A stretch of 64,000 nucleotides of DNA, taken from Aidingimonas lacisalsi. Its GTDB lineage: Bacteria; Pseudomonadota; Gammaproteobacteria; Pseudomonadales; Halomonadaceae. Positions 1 through 8,174 of the stretch are shown piece by piece. Position numbers and translations under genes: made by a program. The stretch lies in assembly GCF_008079445.1 (NCBI RefSeq), contig NZ_VRYH01000002.1, positions 372,001-436,000 of the forward strand, written 5' to 3'. The stretch's first letter is position 1. Each line of letters opens with the position of its first letter. The notes beneath the pieces are model-generated. The model was not told where the DNA came from and ran no database searches. It worked only from the letters and a program-made list of their open reading frames with translations.

Positions 1-72
1 TGAGGTTGGGGGCAGGGCTTGCGTCTTGTAACAAGCATTCAGTAATGGGCGAGCCGCGTTGCTGAGTTCCAT
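1..72 (-). CDS. N-terminal fragment of an unidentified protein, cut by window edge
   Basis: An ATG at 72-70 on the minus strand follows a strong Shine-Dalgarno sequence (GGAGG, seven bases upstream). It opens 24 codons without a stop before the window ends. The visible peptide begins MELSNAARPLLNACYK and carries no motif I can place. It lies downstream of, and in the same direction as, the LysR gene at 157-1083, so it may be a catabolic enzyme of the same locus. The call rests on the ribosome-binding site and the open frame alone; family unknown. Confidence 0.5.
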   Translation of the reverse strand, partial: MELSNAARPLLNACYKTQALPPTS

Positions 73-156
73 GACTTCCTCCCGGGAGCACGATCGTTGC
101 TATTTTCGCGAAGATAGCATGCGACTGAAACGTGTGAATCCCCCTGAGAGGGCGTC

Positions 157-1083
157 CTAGCAAGAGAGGCGAGTCCAGAGGGCATCTGTCAGTAAGGCGT
201 GATGCCTCCGGAATTCCGAGATGAAATCATGGGTCAGACGAGATAGTGGCTGATCGCGTGGTGTCAGTAACGCAAACTCTTCGCCGAGATCGGGTTGGAA
301 GGGGCGTAATGCCAAGCTCGATTCGCCGAAGGCAGTGGCACTGATCGGGTCGAGCACCGCGATACCGAGCCCCCTGCTGACCATCCGAGTTGCCTGAAGA
401 GCCAGGGAAACCTCAAGGCGTCGACGCGGCTTGACTTCGGAACTCTCTAACAAGTGATCCAATGCGATTCGCAGTGGATCCCTGGGTTCGAAGCAGATCA
501 GCGTTTCATCGGCTAGGTCATCGATCTGAATGCAGTTTCGCGAAGCCAGTGAGTGGCCAGGTGGTAACGCGCACACGCTGTTCAGTTGATAGGTTTCAGC
601 CACCACGCGGTCATCGTTGTCTGCAACGATCGCAAACCCCAGATCACATCGCTGGGTCATGACGTCTTCAACGACCTGCTGCGAGCGGAAAGTGGTCAAT
701 TCGATACGAGCATCGGGATGGGCTGGAGCGAAACTCGCGAGCACATCGGGGAGAAATGTCATGCCCAGTAGTGGCATCGCACTGATACGCAAGCCTCCTA
801 CCTCACGTTCTCGAATCCGACGTGCGGTATCACGTAGATGCTCCATTCCGCTCCAGACCTGGGCGACTTCACGATAAAAGATGCGTGCTTCCGGTGTCGG
901 GACGAGTCGCCCTCTCACCCGTTCGAAGAGAGTAAAACCGATATCGTGCTCGAGCTGTTTCAGCAGCCGTGTTACGCCCGGTTGGGCAATCAGCATACGT
1001 TCGGCTGCGGCCGAAACGGTACCACTCTCCATGACATGCTTGAATGCTTCGACCTGGCGATCGCGTAGGTAGGGTAAGGCCAT
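157..1083 (-). CDS. LysR-family transcriptional regulator
   Basis: A 308-residue protein of normal LysR length. An N-terminal winged helix-turn-helix (about residues 5-65, with the typical AAAERMLIAQPGVTRLLKQLE pattern shortened here to AAERMLIAQPGVTRLLKQ) is followed by a periplasmic-binding-like effector domain from about residue 90. It is transcribed away from the flavoenzyme operon starting at 1181, the usual arrangement for a LysR activator and its target. An inverted ATAGGT/ACCTAT pair lies between the two genes. The inducer is probably the substrate of the neighbouring amino acid or opine oxidase; that is inference from position. Confidence 0.85.
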   Translation of the reverse strand: MALPYLRDRQVEAFKHVMESGTVSAAAERMLIAQPGVTRLLKQLEHDIGFTLFERVRGRLVPTPEARIFYREVAQVWSGMEHLRDTARRIREREVGGLRISAMPLLGMTFLPDVLASFAPAHPDARIELTTFRSQQVVEDVMTQRCDLGFAIVADNDDRVVAETYQLNSVCALPPGHSLASRNCIQIDDLADETLICFEPRDPLRIALDHLLESSEVKPRRRLEVSLALQATRMVSRGLGIAVLDPISATAFGESSLALRPFQPDLGEEFALLTPRDQPLSRLTHDFISEFRRHHALLTDALWTRLSC

Positions 1084-1094
1084 AATAAAAAGCT

Positions 1095-1133
1095 ATAGGT
1101 TGCCCATCGATTGGTATTGGATCGTATACCTAT
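1095..1133. promoter_or_regulatory. Candidate LysR-binding inverted repeat
   Basis: ATAGGT at 1095-1100 and ACCTAT at 1128-1133 form an inverted pair just upstream of the LysR start at 1083. The region between the LysR start and the next gene is long enough for divergent promoters only if that gene starts at 1181 rather than 1100. The arms are short, so this is tentative. Confidence 0.3.
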
Positions 1134-1180
1134 CGCCCGACTATCGTCGAGTTATCGACTATGTAGGAGAGAAGCGAGCT

Positions 1181-2299
1181 TTGCAGAGCGATTTCCTGAT
1201 CATCGGCGGTGGTGTTGTCGGTATGGCGGTGGCTTATGGGTTGGTGCGTGCCGGACAACGAGTCACAGTGCTCGATGAAAGTGACGATGCTTTTCGGGCA
1301 TCACGTGGCAATGCGGGACTGACCTGGGTGCAGGGCAAAGGTATCGGCATGCCTCATTATGCCGAATTGAGCCTGGATGCCAGCCTGTCGTGGCCGGCCT
1401 TTGCTGCAGAGCTGGAAGCCCGTACGGAAATCGACATCGAGCATGAATGCCGAGGTGGTGTCGACCTCTGTTTCGATGCCCCGGAAGCCAAGGCGAGACA
1501 GCGCGATTACGCCGAACTCCAATCGTCTTCGCGTCATCTTGCGCAACATTTTCGCTGGGAGTATCTCGACCGACAGGCGTTGCAAACCTGCCTTCCCGGT
1601 TTGGGAAAGAGTATTCACGGAGGGACCTGGTCGCCCCATGATGGACACTGCAATCCATTGCATTTGCTGCGGGCGCTGCATGCCGCATGCCGGTCCCTGG
1701 GTATGGAGTATCATGCTGGCACCCCCGTCTTGTCGCTTTCTCCATGCCTGAACGGCTTTCGTGCCGCTACGCCTGATACCGAATTTCATGCCGAGCGAGT
1801 GATAGTCGCTGCGGGACTCGGTGCTCGTACTCTGGCACCGATGCTGGGATTGACCGGTACAGTGCGGCCCGTGCGGGGTCAAATGCTCGTGACCGAACGG
1901 ATGCCGCGTGTCGAGCAATTACCGACCCCCCAGTTACGCCAGACAGCCACCGGAGGGTACCTGATCGGCGACACCCATGAAGAGGTTGGTTTTGATAAGG
2001 GTGTTTCTCTCGAGGTGATGTCCTTCCTGGCTGATCGGGCCGTGCGAATCTATCCCTTTCTACGTCAGGCCAGGCTGATAAGGGCCTGGGGAGCGCTGCG
2101 TATCATGACACCCGACGGTGCACCGCTCTACGAGGCGTCGTCTCGGTATCCCGGTGCCTACAACTTGAACTGTCACAGCGGCATCAGTCTGGCGGCTTTT
2201 CATGCCAATGAACTCGCGCGAGCGATAATCGATGATCGTCTCGAGGAACGTTGGTCAGCATTTTCAGGAGCCCGTTTCGATGTTCCAGCGCATCGCTGA
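1181..2299 (+). CDS. FAD-dependent amino acid/opine dehydrogenase, HcnC/DadA-like subunit
   Basis: About 372 residues of the DAO fold. A Rossmann dinucleotide motif (LIIGGGVVGMAVAYGLVRAG) sits at the N-terminus, and the C-terminal FAD-contact segment with GALRIMTPDGAPL is present. Such proteins oxidise an amino or imino acid and pass electrons on. With the next two genes it forms a HcnABC, opine oxidase or D-hydroxyproline dehydrogenase type complex. Start choice: an in-frame ATG at 1100 would leave only 16 bases to the divergent LysR gene and adds a non-homologous leader. A TTG at 1181 preceded by GGAGA fits the family start better. The substrate cannot be read from the sequence; proline-like compounds or opines are the usual ones. 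Confidence 0.8.
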   Translation: MQSDFLIIGGGVVGMAVAYGLVRAGQRVTVLDESDDAFRASRGNAGLTWVQGKGIGMPHYAELSLDASLSWPAFAAELEARTEIDIEHECRGGVDLCFDAPEAKARQRDYAELQSSSRHLAQHFRWEYLDRQALQTCLPGLGKSIHGGTWSPHDGHCNPLHLLRALHAACRSLGMEYHAGTPVLSLSPCLNGFRAATPDTEFHAERVIVAAGLGARTLAPMLGLTGTVRPVRGQMLVTERMPRVEQLPTPQLRQTATGGYLIGDTHEEVGFDKGVSLEVMSFLADRAVRIYPFLRQARLIRAWGALRIMTPDGAPLYEASSRYPGAYNLNCHSGISLAAFHANELARAIIDDRLEERWSAFSGARFDVPAHR

Positions 2300-2579
2300 A
2301 TCTAGCGTGATAGATGGCGTCGATATCCAACTCGACGGAGAAATCTATCACATACCTGTCACATTGTCGGTCGCAGCGGCGGTGCTGTTTATCAAAGGGG
2401 ATGAAGAGTATCGGCGTCATGTCGATGGTCATGCCAGAGCGCCTTTCTGTTTGATGGGGTGCTGCCATGAATGCCTGATCACCATCGACGGAGAACCCAA
2501 CCGTCGGGGGTGTCTCGTCAGCGTGGCCGAGGGCATGAGTATCGAGCGTCAGTTGGAAGGAAGCCAAGACGATGGGTGA
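2280..2579 (+). CDS. Small (2Fe-2S)-binding protein, HcnA-like subunit
   Basis: A 99-residue protein with a Cys cluster CLMGCCHEC plus a later GC, the pattern of the 2Fe-2S subunit (Fer2_4 type) of HcnABC-like and hydroxyproline dehydrogenase complexes. It overlaps the end of the preceding dehydrogenase by 20 bases and the start of the next gene by 8, so the three are translationally coupled. AGGAG lies nine bases before the ATG. Its likely role is electron transfer between the two flavin subunits. Confidence 0.82.
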   Translation: MFQRIAESSVIDGVDIQLDGEIYHIPVTLSVAAAVLFIKGDEEYRRHVDGHARAPFCLMGCCHECLITIDGEPNRRGCLVSVAEGMSIERQLEGSQDDG

Positions 2580-3966
2580 GTTGTGTCAAGCCGAGATTGC
2601 CATTATCGGTGCCGGCCCTGCGGGCATGGCTGCAGCGATTCGCCTGGCGCAGGCAGGCATACGTCCGGTGGTGTTCGATATGGGGAACGCTCCGGGAGGA
2701 CAAATCTATCGACAACTCAATGCCCCCGTCATTGGCGAGACCTTGAGTGGAACGGATTACTATAGGGGGCGTCGCTTACTCCGTGATTTCTCTCGGGCCG
2801 ATATCGATTATCGGCCGCGTAGCCAGGTCTGGTGGGGACAATGCGAATCTGACGGAGTGTCATTGGGCGTCGTTGATTCCGCAGGGGCGTCTCGTTGGCA
2901 CGTGCATCGCCTGCTACTCGCGACCGGCTCCATGGAGCGGAGCTGGCCGTTCCCAGGATGGCAACTCCCGGGTTTGATGCAGGCTGGTGCCGCCCAGATA
3001 TTATTCAAGGAAGGAGGGCTGGTGCCCGAAGCGTCGCCAGTTTTAGCCGGGTCGGGACCGTTGTTGTATTTACTGGCATGGCAGTACTGTCGTGCTGGAT
3101 GTGCGCCACAGAGAATACTCGATACAACCCCAGCATCCCGCTATCGACTGCCATTGCGCTACCTGCGTGGTGCCTGGAAGGGGCGACATTATCTGATGAA
3201 GGGGAGCCGTATGATGTTGGCGTTGAAGCGCGCTGGCGTTCCCATTCACCACGGCGTTGAAGCGCTTGAGGCGACGGGAAGGAATCGGGTTGAGAGAGTG
3301 CATTATTACTGGCGCGGGCACTGGCACGACCAGGATACGTCACTGGTTCTGACACATTTTGGTGTCGTTCCTGAACCGCAGTTGGGGCGTGCTATCGGTA
3401 TTCCATATGACTGGCACGAGGGACAACAAGGTTTCCTGCCCGTACGAAACGCGTCTTTGCAAGCGCGAGATCGAGTATGGATCGCTGGGGATGGCGGTGG
3501 CATCGGTGGTGCTCTCAATGCCGAGCGGGAAGGACGCCTTGCGGCACTCTCGATGCTGACGGTGTCAGCGAACGATGTAGCCGACCGGGAACGTGAGCGG
3601 CGACGACTGGAACATCGGCGTGCTACCGACCTGGCCGTGCGCCCCCTGCTGGAGGCAATGTTCCGATTGCCGTCACATTGGTTGTCTGAACAACCCGATA
3701 CCACGCTCGTTTGCCGTTGCGAGAGCGTATCGCTCGGCGAACTGCGTCGAGCGATAGAGCAAGGCGCCGTAGGGCCCAATCAATTGAAAGCCTTTACTCG
3801 CTGTGGCATGGGGCCCTGTCAGGGGCGAGAGTGCGGTGAGAGCGTCACCCGGTTATTGAGCACCGTTCAGGCTCGGCCTCCCCAGGAGGTCGGTTACTAC
3901 CAAGTTCGTCCTCCAGTACAAGCTTTGTCACTGGGGGAATTGGCTGCGATGGCAACTGACGCATAA
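2572..3966 (+). CDS. FAD/NAD(P)-binding oxidoreductase, HcnB-like subunit with BFD-like 2Fe-2S domain
   Basis: A 464-residue pyridine nucleotide-disulphide oxidoreductase fold. An FAD-binding GAGPAGMAAAIRLAQAG motif is near residue 12 and a second GDGGGIGGALNA flavin contact is near residue 305. A C-terminal cysteine domain (VCRCESV ... TRCGMGPCQGREC, about 380-430) matches the BFD-like 2Fe-2S domain of HcnB and opine oxidase subunit A. It is the third subunit of the coupled operon starting at 1181. Together the three probably oxidise an imino or amino acid, feeding electrons to the respiratory chain. The same architecture also occurs in hydrogen cyanide synthase, but nothing here indicates cyanogenesis. 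Confidence 0.83.
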   Translation: MGELCQAEIAIIGAGPAGMAAAIRLAQAGIRPVVFDMGNAPGGQIYRQLNAPVIGETLSGTDYYRGRRLLRDFSRADIDYRPRSQVWWGQCESDGVSLGVVDSAGASRWHVHRLLLATGSMERSWPFPGWQLPGLMQAGAAQILFKEGGLVPEASPVLAGSGPLLYLLAWQYCRAGCAPQRILDTTPASRYRLPLRYLRGAWKGRHYLMKGSRMMLALKRAGVPIHHGVEALEATGRNRVERVHYYWRGHWHDQDTSLVLTHFGVVPEPQLGRAIGIPYDWHEGQQGFLPVRNASLQARDRVWIAGDGGGIGGALNAEREGRLAALSMLTVSANDVADRERERRRLEHRRATDLAVRPLLEAMFRLPSHWLSEQPDTTLVCRCESVSLGELRRAIEQGAVGPNQLKAFTRCGMGPCQGRECGESVTRLLSTVQARPPQEVGYYQVRPPVQALSLGELAAMATDA

Positions 3967-4058
3967 CGGCCTGCTTGATTACGACAACGATAAACGCTGG
4001 ATTAATCGGGACGCCAACGTTCACATTTCTTCGACAACAAACGAATGAGGACTACAAG

Positions 4059-4808
4059 ATGAGACCACTAGCGACGACTGTAACTCTCCTTTCCACCGTA
4101 CTCATCAGCGGTGTTGGCCACGCCGATGATGAGCCTCTCCGGATCGGTGTCGATGTTCCCTACGAGCCTTATCAGTACAAGGAAGCCGATGGCACGATCC
4201 AGGGCTTCGAAGTAGAATTGGTCAATGCTGCATGCGAGCGTATGGCGCGTGAGTGCGAGTGGGTCGAACAGTCGTGGGATGGCATCATTCCTGGGCTTCA
4301 GGCACGCAAGTACGACATGATCGCTTCTGCCATGAACATTACGGATGAGCGTTCCCAACACGTTCTGTTCTCGGATCCCTACTATCAGGTACCTTCAGTA
4401 TGGGTCGGGAAGCAAGGGGCCGATATCGATCTGGAAGGGGAACTGAGTGAGCGCGCCATCGGTGTTCAGCAGGGAACGATCCAGGATGAGTATGTTACCC
4501 AGTTCTACCCGGAAGCGGATTTGCGCCGTTATGGCAGTACTGCCGATGTCGTCAACGACATGCATGCCGGACGACTGGATTTGGTCTTCACTGCCTTTCC
4601 GTTGGCTCAGGAAAATTTTCTGAGTGAGGATGAATTCGAGCGGCAAGGGGAACTGGTAACCGGCCCGGAATCGATTTACGGACCGGGGATCGGAGCGGCG
4701 TTTCGCAAGCGTGATGACGACCTTGTAGAGGAGTTCAACGAGGCCATGACGGAGCTGAAGGAAGACGGCACCTTCGATTCACTGTATGACAGCTACTTCG
4801 ATGAGTAA
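4059..4808 (+). CDS. Polar amino acid ABC transporter substrate-binding protein
   Basis: A 249-residue SBP_bac_3 family periplasmic protein: signal peptide ending near GVGHADDEP, then the family opening LRIGVDVPYEPYQYKE. The region DGIIPGLQARKYDMIASAMN is typical of histidine, arginine and octopine binding proteins. The start at 4059 is set by GAGGA eight bases upstream and places the signal peptide at the N-terminus. It follows the HcnABC-like operon by 92 bases in the same direction, so it probably delivers that enzyme's substrate. No permease or ATPase follows; the next 2 kb is decayed sequence, so it must borrow a transporter encoded elsewhere or be orphaned. Confidence 0.85.
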   Translation: MRPLATTVTLLSTVLISGVGHADDEPLRIGVDVPYEPYQYKEADGTIQGFEVELVNAACERMARECEWVEQSWDGIIPGLQARKYDMIASAMNITDERSQHVLFSDPYYQVPSVWVGKQGADIDLEGELSERAIGVQQGTIQDEYVTQFYPEADLRRYGSTADVVNDMHAGRLDLVFTAFPLAQENFLSEDEFERQGELVTGPESIYGPGIGAAFRKRDDDLVEEFNEAMTELKEDGTFDSLYDSYFDE

Positions 4809-4824
4809 CGTCACCCATTCCGTT

Positions 4825-5429
4825 TCATAATTGATTCAACAAATCCCGTACGGGGCGAGTCTCTAGGGTGTCGACGACGTGTCTGAGCGAATGGGCGTGA
4901 GCCTCCCCCAAGGCCGGGTCGGCGAGCGCATGAAACTTGGCGACGATGTCGTCGTCGCTGAGTGGATTGGTCGGGTTGCCGAGCGCTTCATGAGGCACGC
5001 TTTCGACGGTTATCCCGTCCTTCAAGTGCAGCCGTGCACTGGCCCAACGTTCTTGCGGTAAGCGGTCGTTGAAGGTGTCGTCTTCCTGGACGACGACGCG
5101 TTCGGCCAGTGCTTGAACGGTCGAGTCGTTCAATGCCTCGGTGATGCCATGAACGTCGACGGTACCGAACTGCACGGCACAGGCCACCGCCCAGGGCAGG
5201 CTGTATTGCGCCTGTTCGGTGGTCGTTGGCCGCACGGTGTGCAAGCGTTTGCCTTCGTGGAAGGTGATGATCTCGATACGTTCTGCCGGGGATCCAGGTC
5301 GCTGTCGACGAGTGAGAGCACCGCTTCGACGGCCGGTTGTGCCCAGCGGCATACCGGATAGGCCTTGAAGTACTGTTCGAACAGGTACCAGCGTTGACCG
5401 ATATCTGACCGCAGCGACGCCCAGCGCAT
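4825..5429 (-). pseudogene. C-terminal remnant of an MmgE/PrpD family protein
   Basis: The two pieces, read in different frames, together match the C-terminal part of MmgE/PrpD (2-methylcitrate dehydratase-like) proteins. The first piece (about 5429-5290) includes YFKAYPVCRWAQPAVEA. The second (about 5297-4825) includes the family signature YSLPWAVACAVQFG and NPTNPLSDDDIVAKF. A frameshift near 5290 separates them, and the N-terminal two thirds of a normal ~450-residue protein are absent. Upstream it runs directly into the CocE/NonD remnant, so a deletion has fused two unrelated genes. Non-functional as it stands. Confidence 0.8.
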
Positions 5430-5437
5430 TCCAGGCA

Positions 5438-6519
5438 CCGGAGAGGCAGCGTCAAGTGGGAGTCGGCTTCGTGCAGTGTCAGTGTGACCGGCCGCGGGCT
5501 GGGCCAGATCAGCGGCCAATAGGCCGTGGTCACTGACACACGGATCCGATGCCCGGGCGCAAAACGGTGACAGGCTTGGTTGAGCTTGATCGTGACGTCC
5601 ACGGGGGTGTCAGTGGGAACGGCGCTGGGCGTTTCGTGGCTATCACGATGACAGAGGTTGAGCACCCAGTAGGAAACGCGTTGGGATACGCCGTCGGGGG
5701 AGACATCGCTCAGCCGTACGATCAGGTTCGCCTGCGGCTGGTCGACGCTGACTCGTACACGTAGCAACGGTCGACCGAGCATATCGTGAGCGACGTCCAA
5801 CGGAGCGGTATCGAAGGTCAACGAGTGAGCGTCGTCACGGCGCTGATCGCCCGCGATTTCAGGACCACTGCAGTGGGGGATGTACTCACCGCACTGCAGG
5901 CCGTTGTCGCCAGCATGCCCGCCAGTCACTCCGAATATCGGGGTGCGACATGAATGAGAGCGACGAAGCCGCCCCAGCCGAAGTTTTCATTGAGGATGCT
6001 ACCGCCTTTGTAACGCACATCGTCATGGTAACGGTCCACGGTGGCGCCCACGGCGATAATCGCTTTCAGGGGCGAGGGTTGGCGTGAGGCTACCTGTAGC
6101 GAATTGAACCCGTCCCAGGAGATACCCATCATGCCGATCCGTCCACTACACCAGGGTTGGGCTGCGATCCATCCGATGGCGGCAACCAGGTCATCTTGTT
6201 CGCTGGCCAGGTATTCGTCTGCCAATACGCCATCGGAATCACCACTGCCTCGCAGGTCGATGCGCAGTGCTGCATAGCCATGCCCGGCAAAATAGGGATG
6301 CATGCGTTCATCGTCGCTGCTGGTGGCATCGCGACGTCGGTAGGGGAGGCATTCGATGATGGCGGGCACCGGCAATGTCTCAGCGGACTCGGGCCGCCAT
6401 AGACGGGCGGCGAGACGTGTGCCGTCGGGCAAGGGAATCCATAGCTCCGGAATATCGACAATGGCGTGGGGAAACGTATCGACTTCACGACTGTCGGGCT
6501 GAGCGCCACTGGGAAACAT
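5438..6519 (-). pseudogene. Broken CocE/NonD (peptidase S15-like) hydrolase
   Basis: The N-terminal half (6519-5932) reads as an alpha/beta hydrolase of the CocE/NonD family, with the DLRGSGDSDG segment and a nucleophile region GMMGISWDGF. The last Gly of the usual GxSxG elbow is replaced by Asp. That frame stops at about 5929. The C-terminal jelly-roll domain (SYWVLNLCHRDSHE, STAYWPLIWPSP-like) continues in another frame from about 5940 to 5438. Roughly 200 or more residues between the two domains, as found in intact ~650-residue homologues, are missing. A ribosome-binding site GAGGAG precedes the old start. Three separate defects make this a clear pseudogene. Confidence 0.85.
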
Positions 6520-6538
6520 GGGAACTCCTCAACGCACA

Positions 6539-6564
6539 CCGGGCGACGGTGATCCGTCGCCCGG
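6539..6564. terminator. Perfect hairpin between two pseudogenes
   Basis: CCGGGCGACGG and its exact complement flank a TGAT loop: an 11-base-pair GC-rich stem. It lies between the OpuAC-like remnant and the CocE remnant. It has no T-run, so it is called from stem quality and position only. Confidence 0.5.
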
Positions 6565-6591
6565 AGAAGATGGCCGGAATGAAGTGATGGA

Positions 6592-6914
6592 TCAGATCAG
6601 CCCCAGATCGGCATCAAGGGTCTTGGCCTGCCGGTAAGTCTCTTCGGCATTGGCCGGTTGTTCCTGATCGTGGAAGAGGATGACCGAATTGCCGGTATAT
6701 TCCCAGCAGAGATCGACCTGCCCGTTTTCCTGGGCTTGGCGAAGCACACTGGTTCCCAAACCGTCGCGTTGATCGACAGTGTAGCCATTCTCCTCGAGGA
6801 GTTGGCTCGTCGCCGACGTCAGAATCAGATGTTTTGTATAGTTGAGCCCGCCGACCACGATGGGGTCGTTTTGTGCATGCGCAGCAAACTAGCAGTTATC
6901 GTCCTGTTTTTCAT
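6592..6914 (-). pseudogene. Truncated OpuAC/ProX-like osmoprotectant binding protein
   Basis: An ATG at 6914 begins a signal-peptide-like stretch (MKNRTITASLL). The frame is then lost and resumes as AHAQNDPIVVGGLNYTKHL, the mature start of glycine betaine/choline (OpuAC) binding proteins; the pattern GQVDLCWEYTGNSV confirms the family. The reading frame stops after about 88 mature residues, at LDADLGLI, where intact proteins run on for some 180 more. A frameshift in the leader plus a missing C-terminal two thirds mark a dead gene. No permease or ATPase partner remains. Confidence 0.8.
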
Positions 6915-7023
6915 TTGCCGATCGATTTTATCGTGCCGTCAGGATAACGCACTGATGAACGGGAATTTATGAGGATCTGCAATGCCTGCGATAAACGCCC
7001 GGGCCGGGGCTGGCTGCCGGGGA

Positions 7024-7962
7024 TCAGCCGGGTTCGGTGGCGGCTGTCGTCGCCACGTCATGACGGACTTGCCAGTCATGGGGAACGCCTCGTCGTAAAT
7101 AGTCCAACAGGCTCAGGACCTTACGAGGCAGATGCCCAAAGGGGTAGAGCAGTGTCACGGGAAGCGGTGATGGTGCCCACCCCTCGAGGCAGCGCGTCAG
7201 GGTGCCTGGATGATGGGCCAGGCGCTGTTTCGCCATCCAATCGGGAATGATGCCGAGACCGCGTCCGCGAGCAATGGCATCGCTATGGAGCACATGCTGG
7301 TCGACATAAAGCCATGAGGAAGGCAGCGAAACGTGGCATTCCCCCTCATAAGGATGATAGAGAACCAGTCCCTTTTCAGTTTCGCCGAGCAGGTCGATCC
7401 AGTCATGATTGGCAAGTTCTCGGGGATGCAACGGAACGCCATGCTTCACGAGATAGTCCGGATGGGCATACACGCCGCGTGTCATGCGGCCCAGTGGCTC
7501 CTGACGCAAACCGCACTCGGGAGGGGTTCCCAGCCATAGACATAGCGATGTGTCTTCCGGCGACTGTGGCGGCGTCAGCTGGGTATGTACACGTAGCCGA
7601 ACTCCCGGATACCGAGTTGTGAATCCTTCCATCTGACGCGCAAACCAGCTACGTGCCAGGGAGCTATGGACGTGCACGGCCAATTCACCGCTGACTTCCT
7701 CTTTGAGTTCATCCAGAGCCCGTTGCCCTTGTTCGCTCAAGCGCAGGATCTGCTGGCAATACGCCAGGAATAGCGTGCCGGCTTCCGTAGGGAGCAACCG
7801 GTTGGCTTGGCGACGCAGCAGTGGCTGGCCGAGCCGGTCTTCAAGCTGACTGATGCGTCGGCTGAGTGTCGATTTCACGACGCCTAACTGCCTGGCGCTT
7901 CCCGTCAGGCTGCCGGTTTCCATGACCGAGTTAAACGCGACCAATTCATCCAGATCATGCAT
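7024..7962 (-). CDS. LysR-family transcriptional regulator
   Basis: A 312-residue LysR protein of the CrgA/AaeR-like branch. The helix-turn-helix (about residues 3-62) contains GSLTGSARQLGVVKSTLSRR, followed by the effector-binding domain. It is divergent from the TonB receptor gene at 8175 with about 210 bases between. The adjacent receptor looks Fur-controlled, so a regulatory link to this protein is possible but not shown. Target genes are unknown. Confidence 0.85.
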   Translation of the reverse strand: MHDLDELVAFNSVMETGSLTGSARQLGVVKSTLSRRISQLEDRLGQPLLRRQANRLLPTEAGTLFLAYCQQILRLSEQGQRALDELKEEVSGELAVHVHSSLARSWFARQMEGFTTRYPGVRLRVHTQLTPPQSPEDTSLCLWLGTPPECGLRQEPLGRMTRGVYAHPDYLVKHGVPLHPRELANHDWIDLLGETEKGLVLYHPYEGECHVSLPSSWLYVDQHVLHSDAIARGRGLGIIPDWMAKQRLAHHPGTLTRCLEGWAPSPLPVTLLYPFGHLPRKVLSLLDYLRRGVPHDWQVRHDVATTAATEPG

Positions 7963-8106
7963 GGCTTGCTAGGTGAACCGTTGTCAGTTGGCAAAGTTCA
8001 AGTATCACATATTCGGCATGGTGATGAAAATCATTTGCAGTAATGGTGTTGCAATTAGCGAAACACCGTGTAGCAGGACATGTGTCGTTGTGTATGGAAG
8101 AATCTA

Positions 8107-8125
8107 AATGAGAAAAATTAGCATT
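8107..8125 (+). promoter_or_regulatory. Fur box upstream of TonB receptor
   Basis: The core TGAGAAAAATTAGCA (8109-8123) matches the 7-1-7 Fur consensus TGATAATnATTATCA at 12 of 14 fixed positions, and AAT/ATT flanks extend it to 19 bases. It lies 50 bases before the receptor start at 8175, where a promoter is expected. Iron repression by Fur is therefore likely. Confidence 0.7.
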
Positions 8126-8174
8126 AATAATGCAGTCGGCGAATCGACAGCCGATCATCAAGGAGAACGATGTC

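Noticed and set aside
8028-8046. A further Fur-like sequence (TGATGAAAATCATTT) in the LysR-TonB receptor gap
   Set aside because: Only about 9 of 14 consensus positions match, much weaker than the box at 8107-8125.
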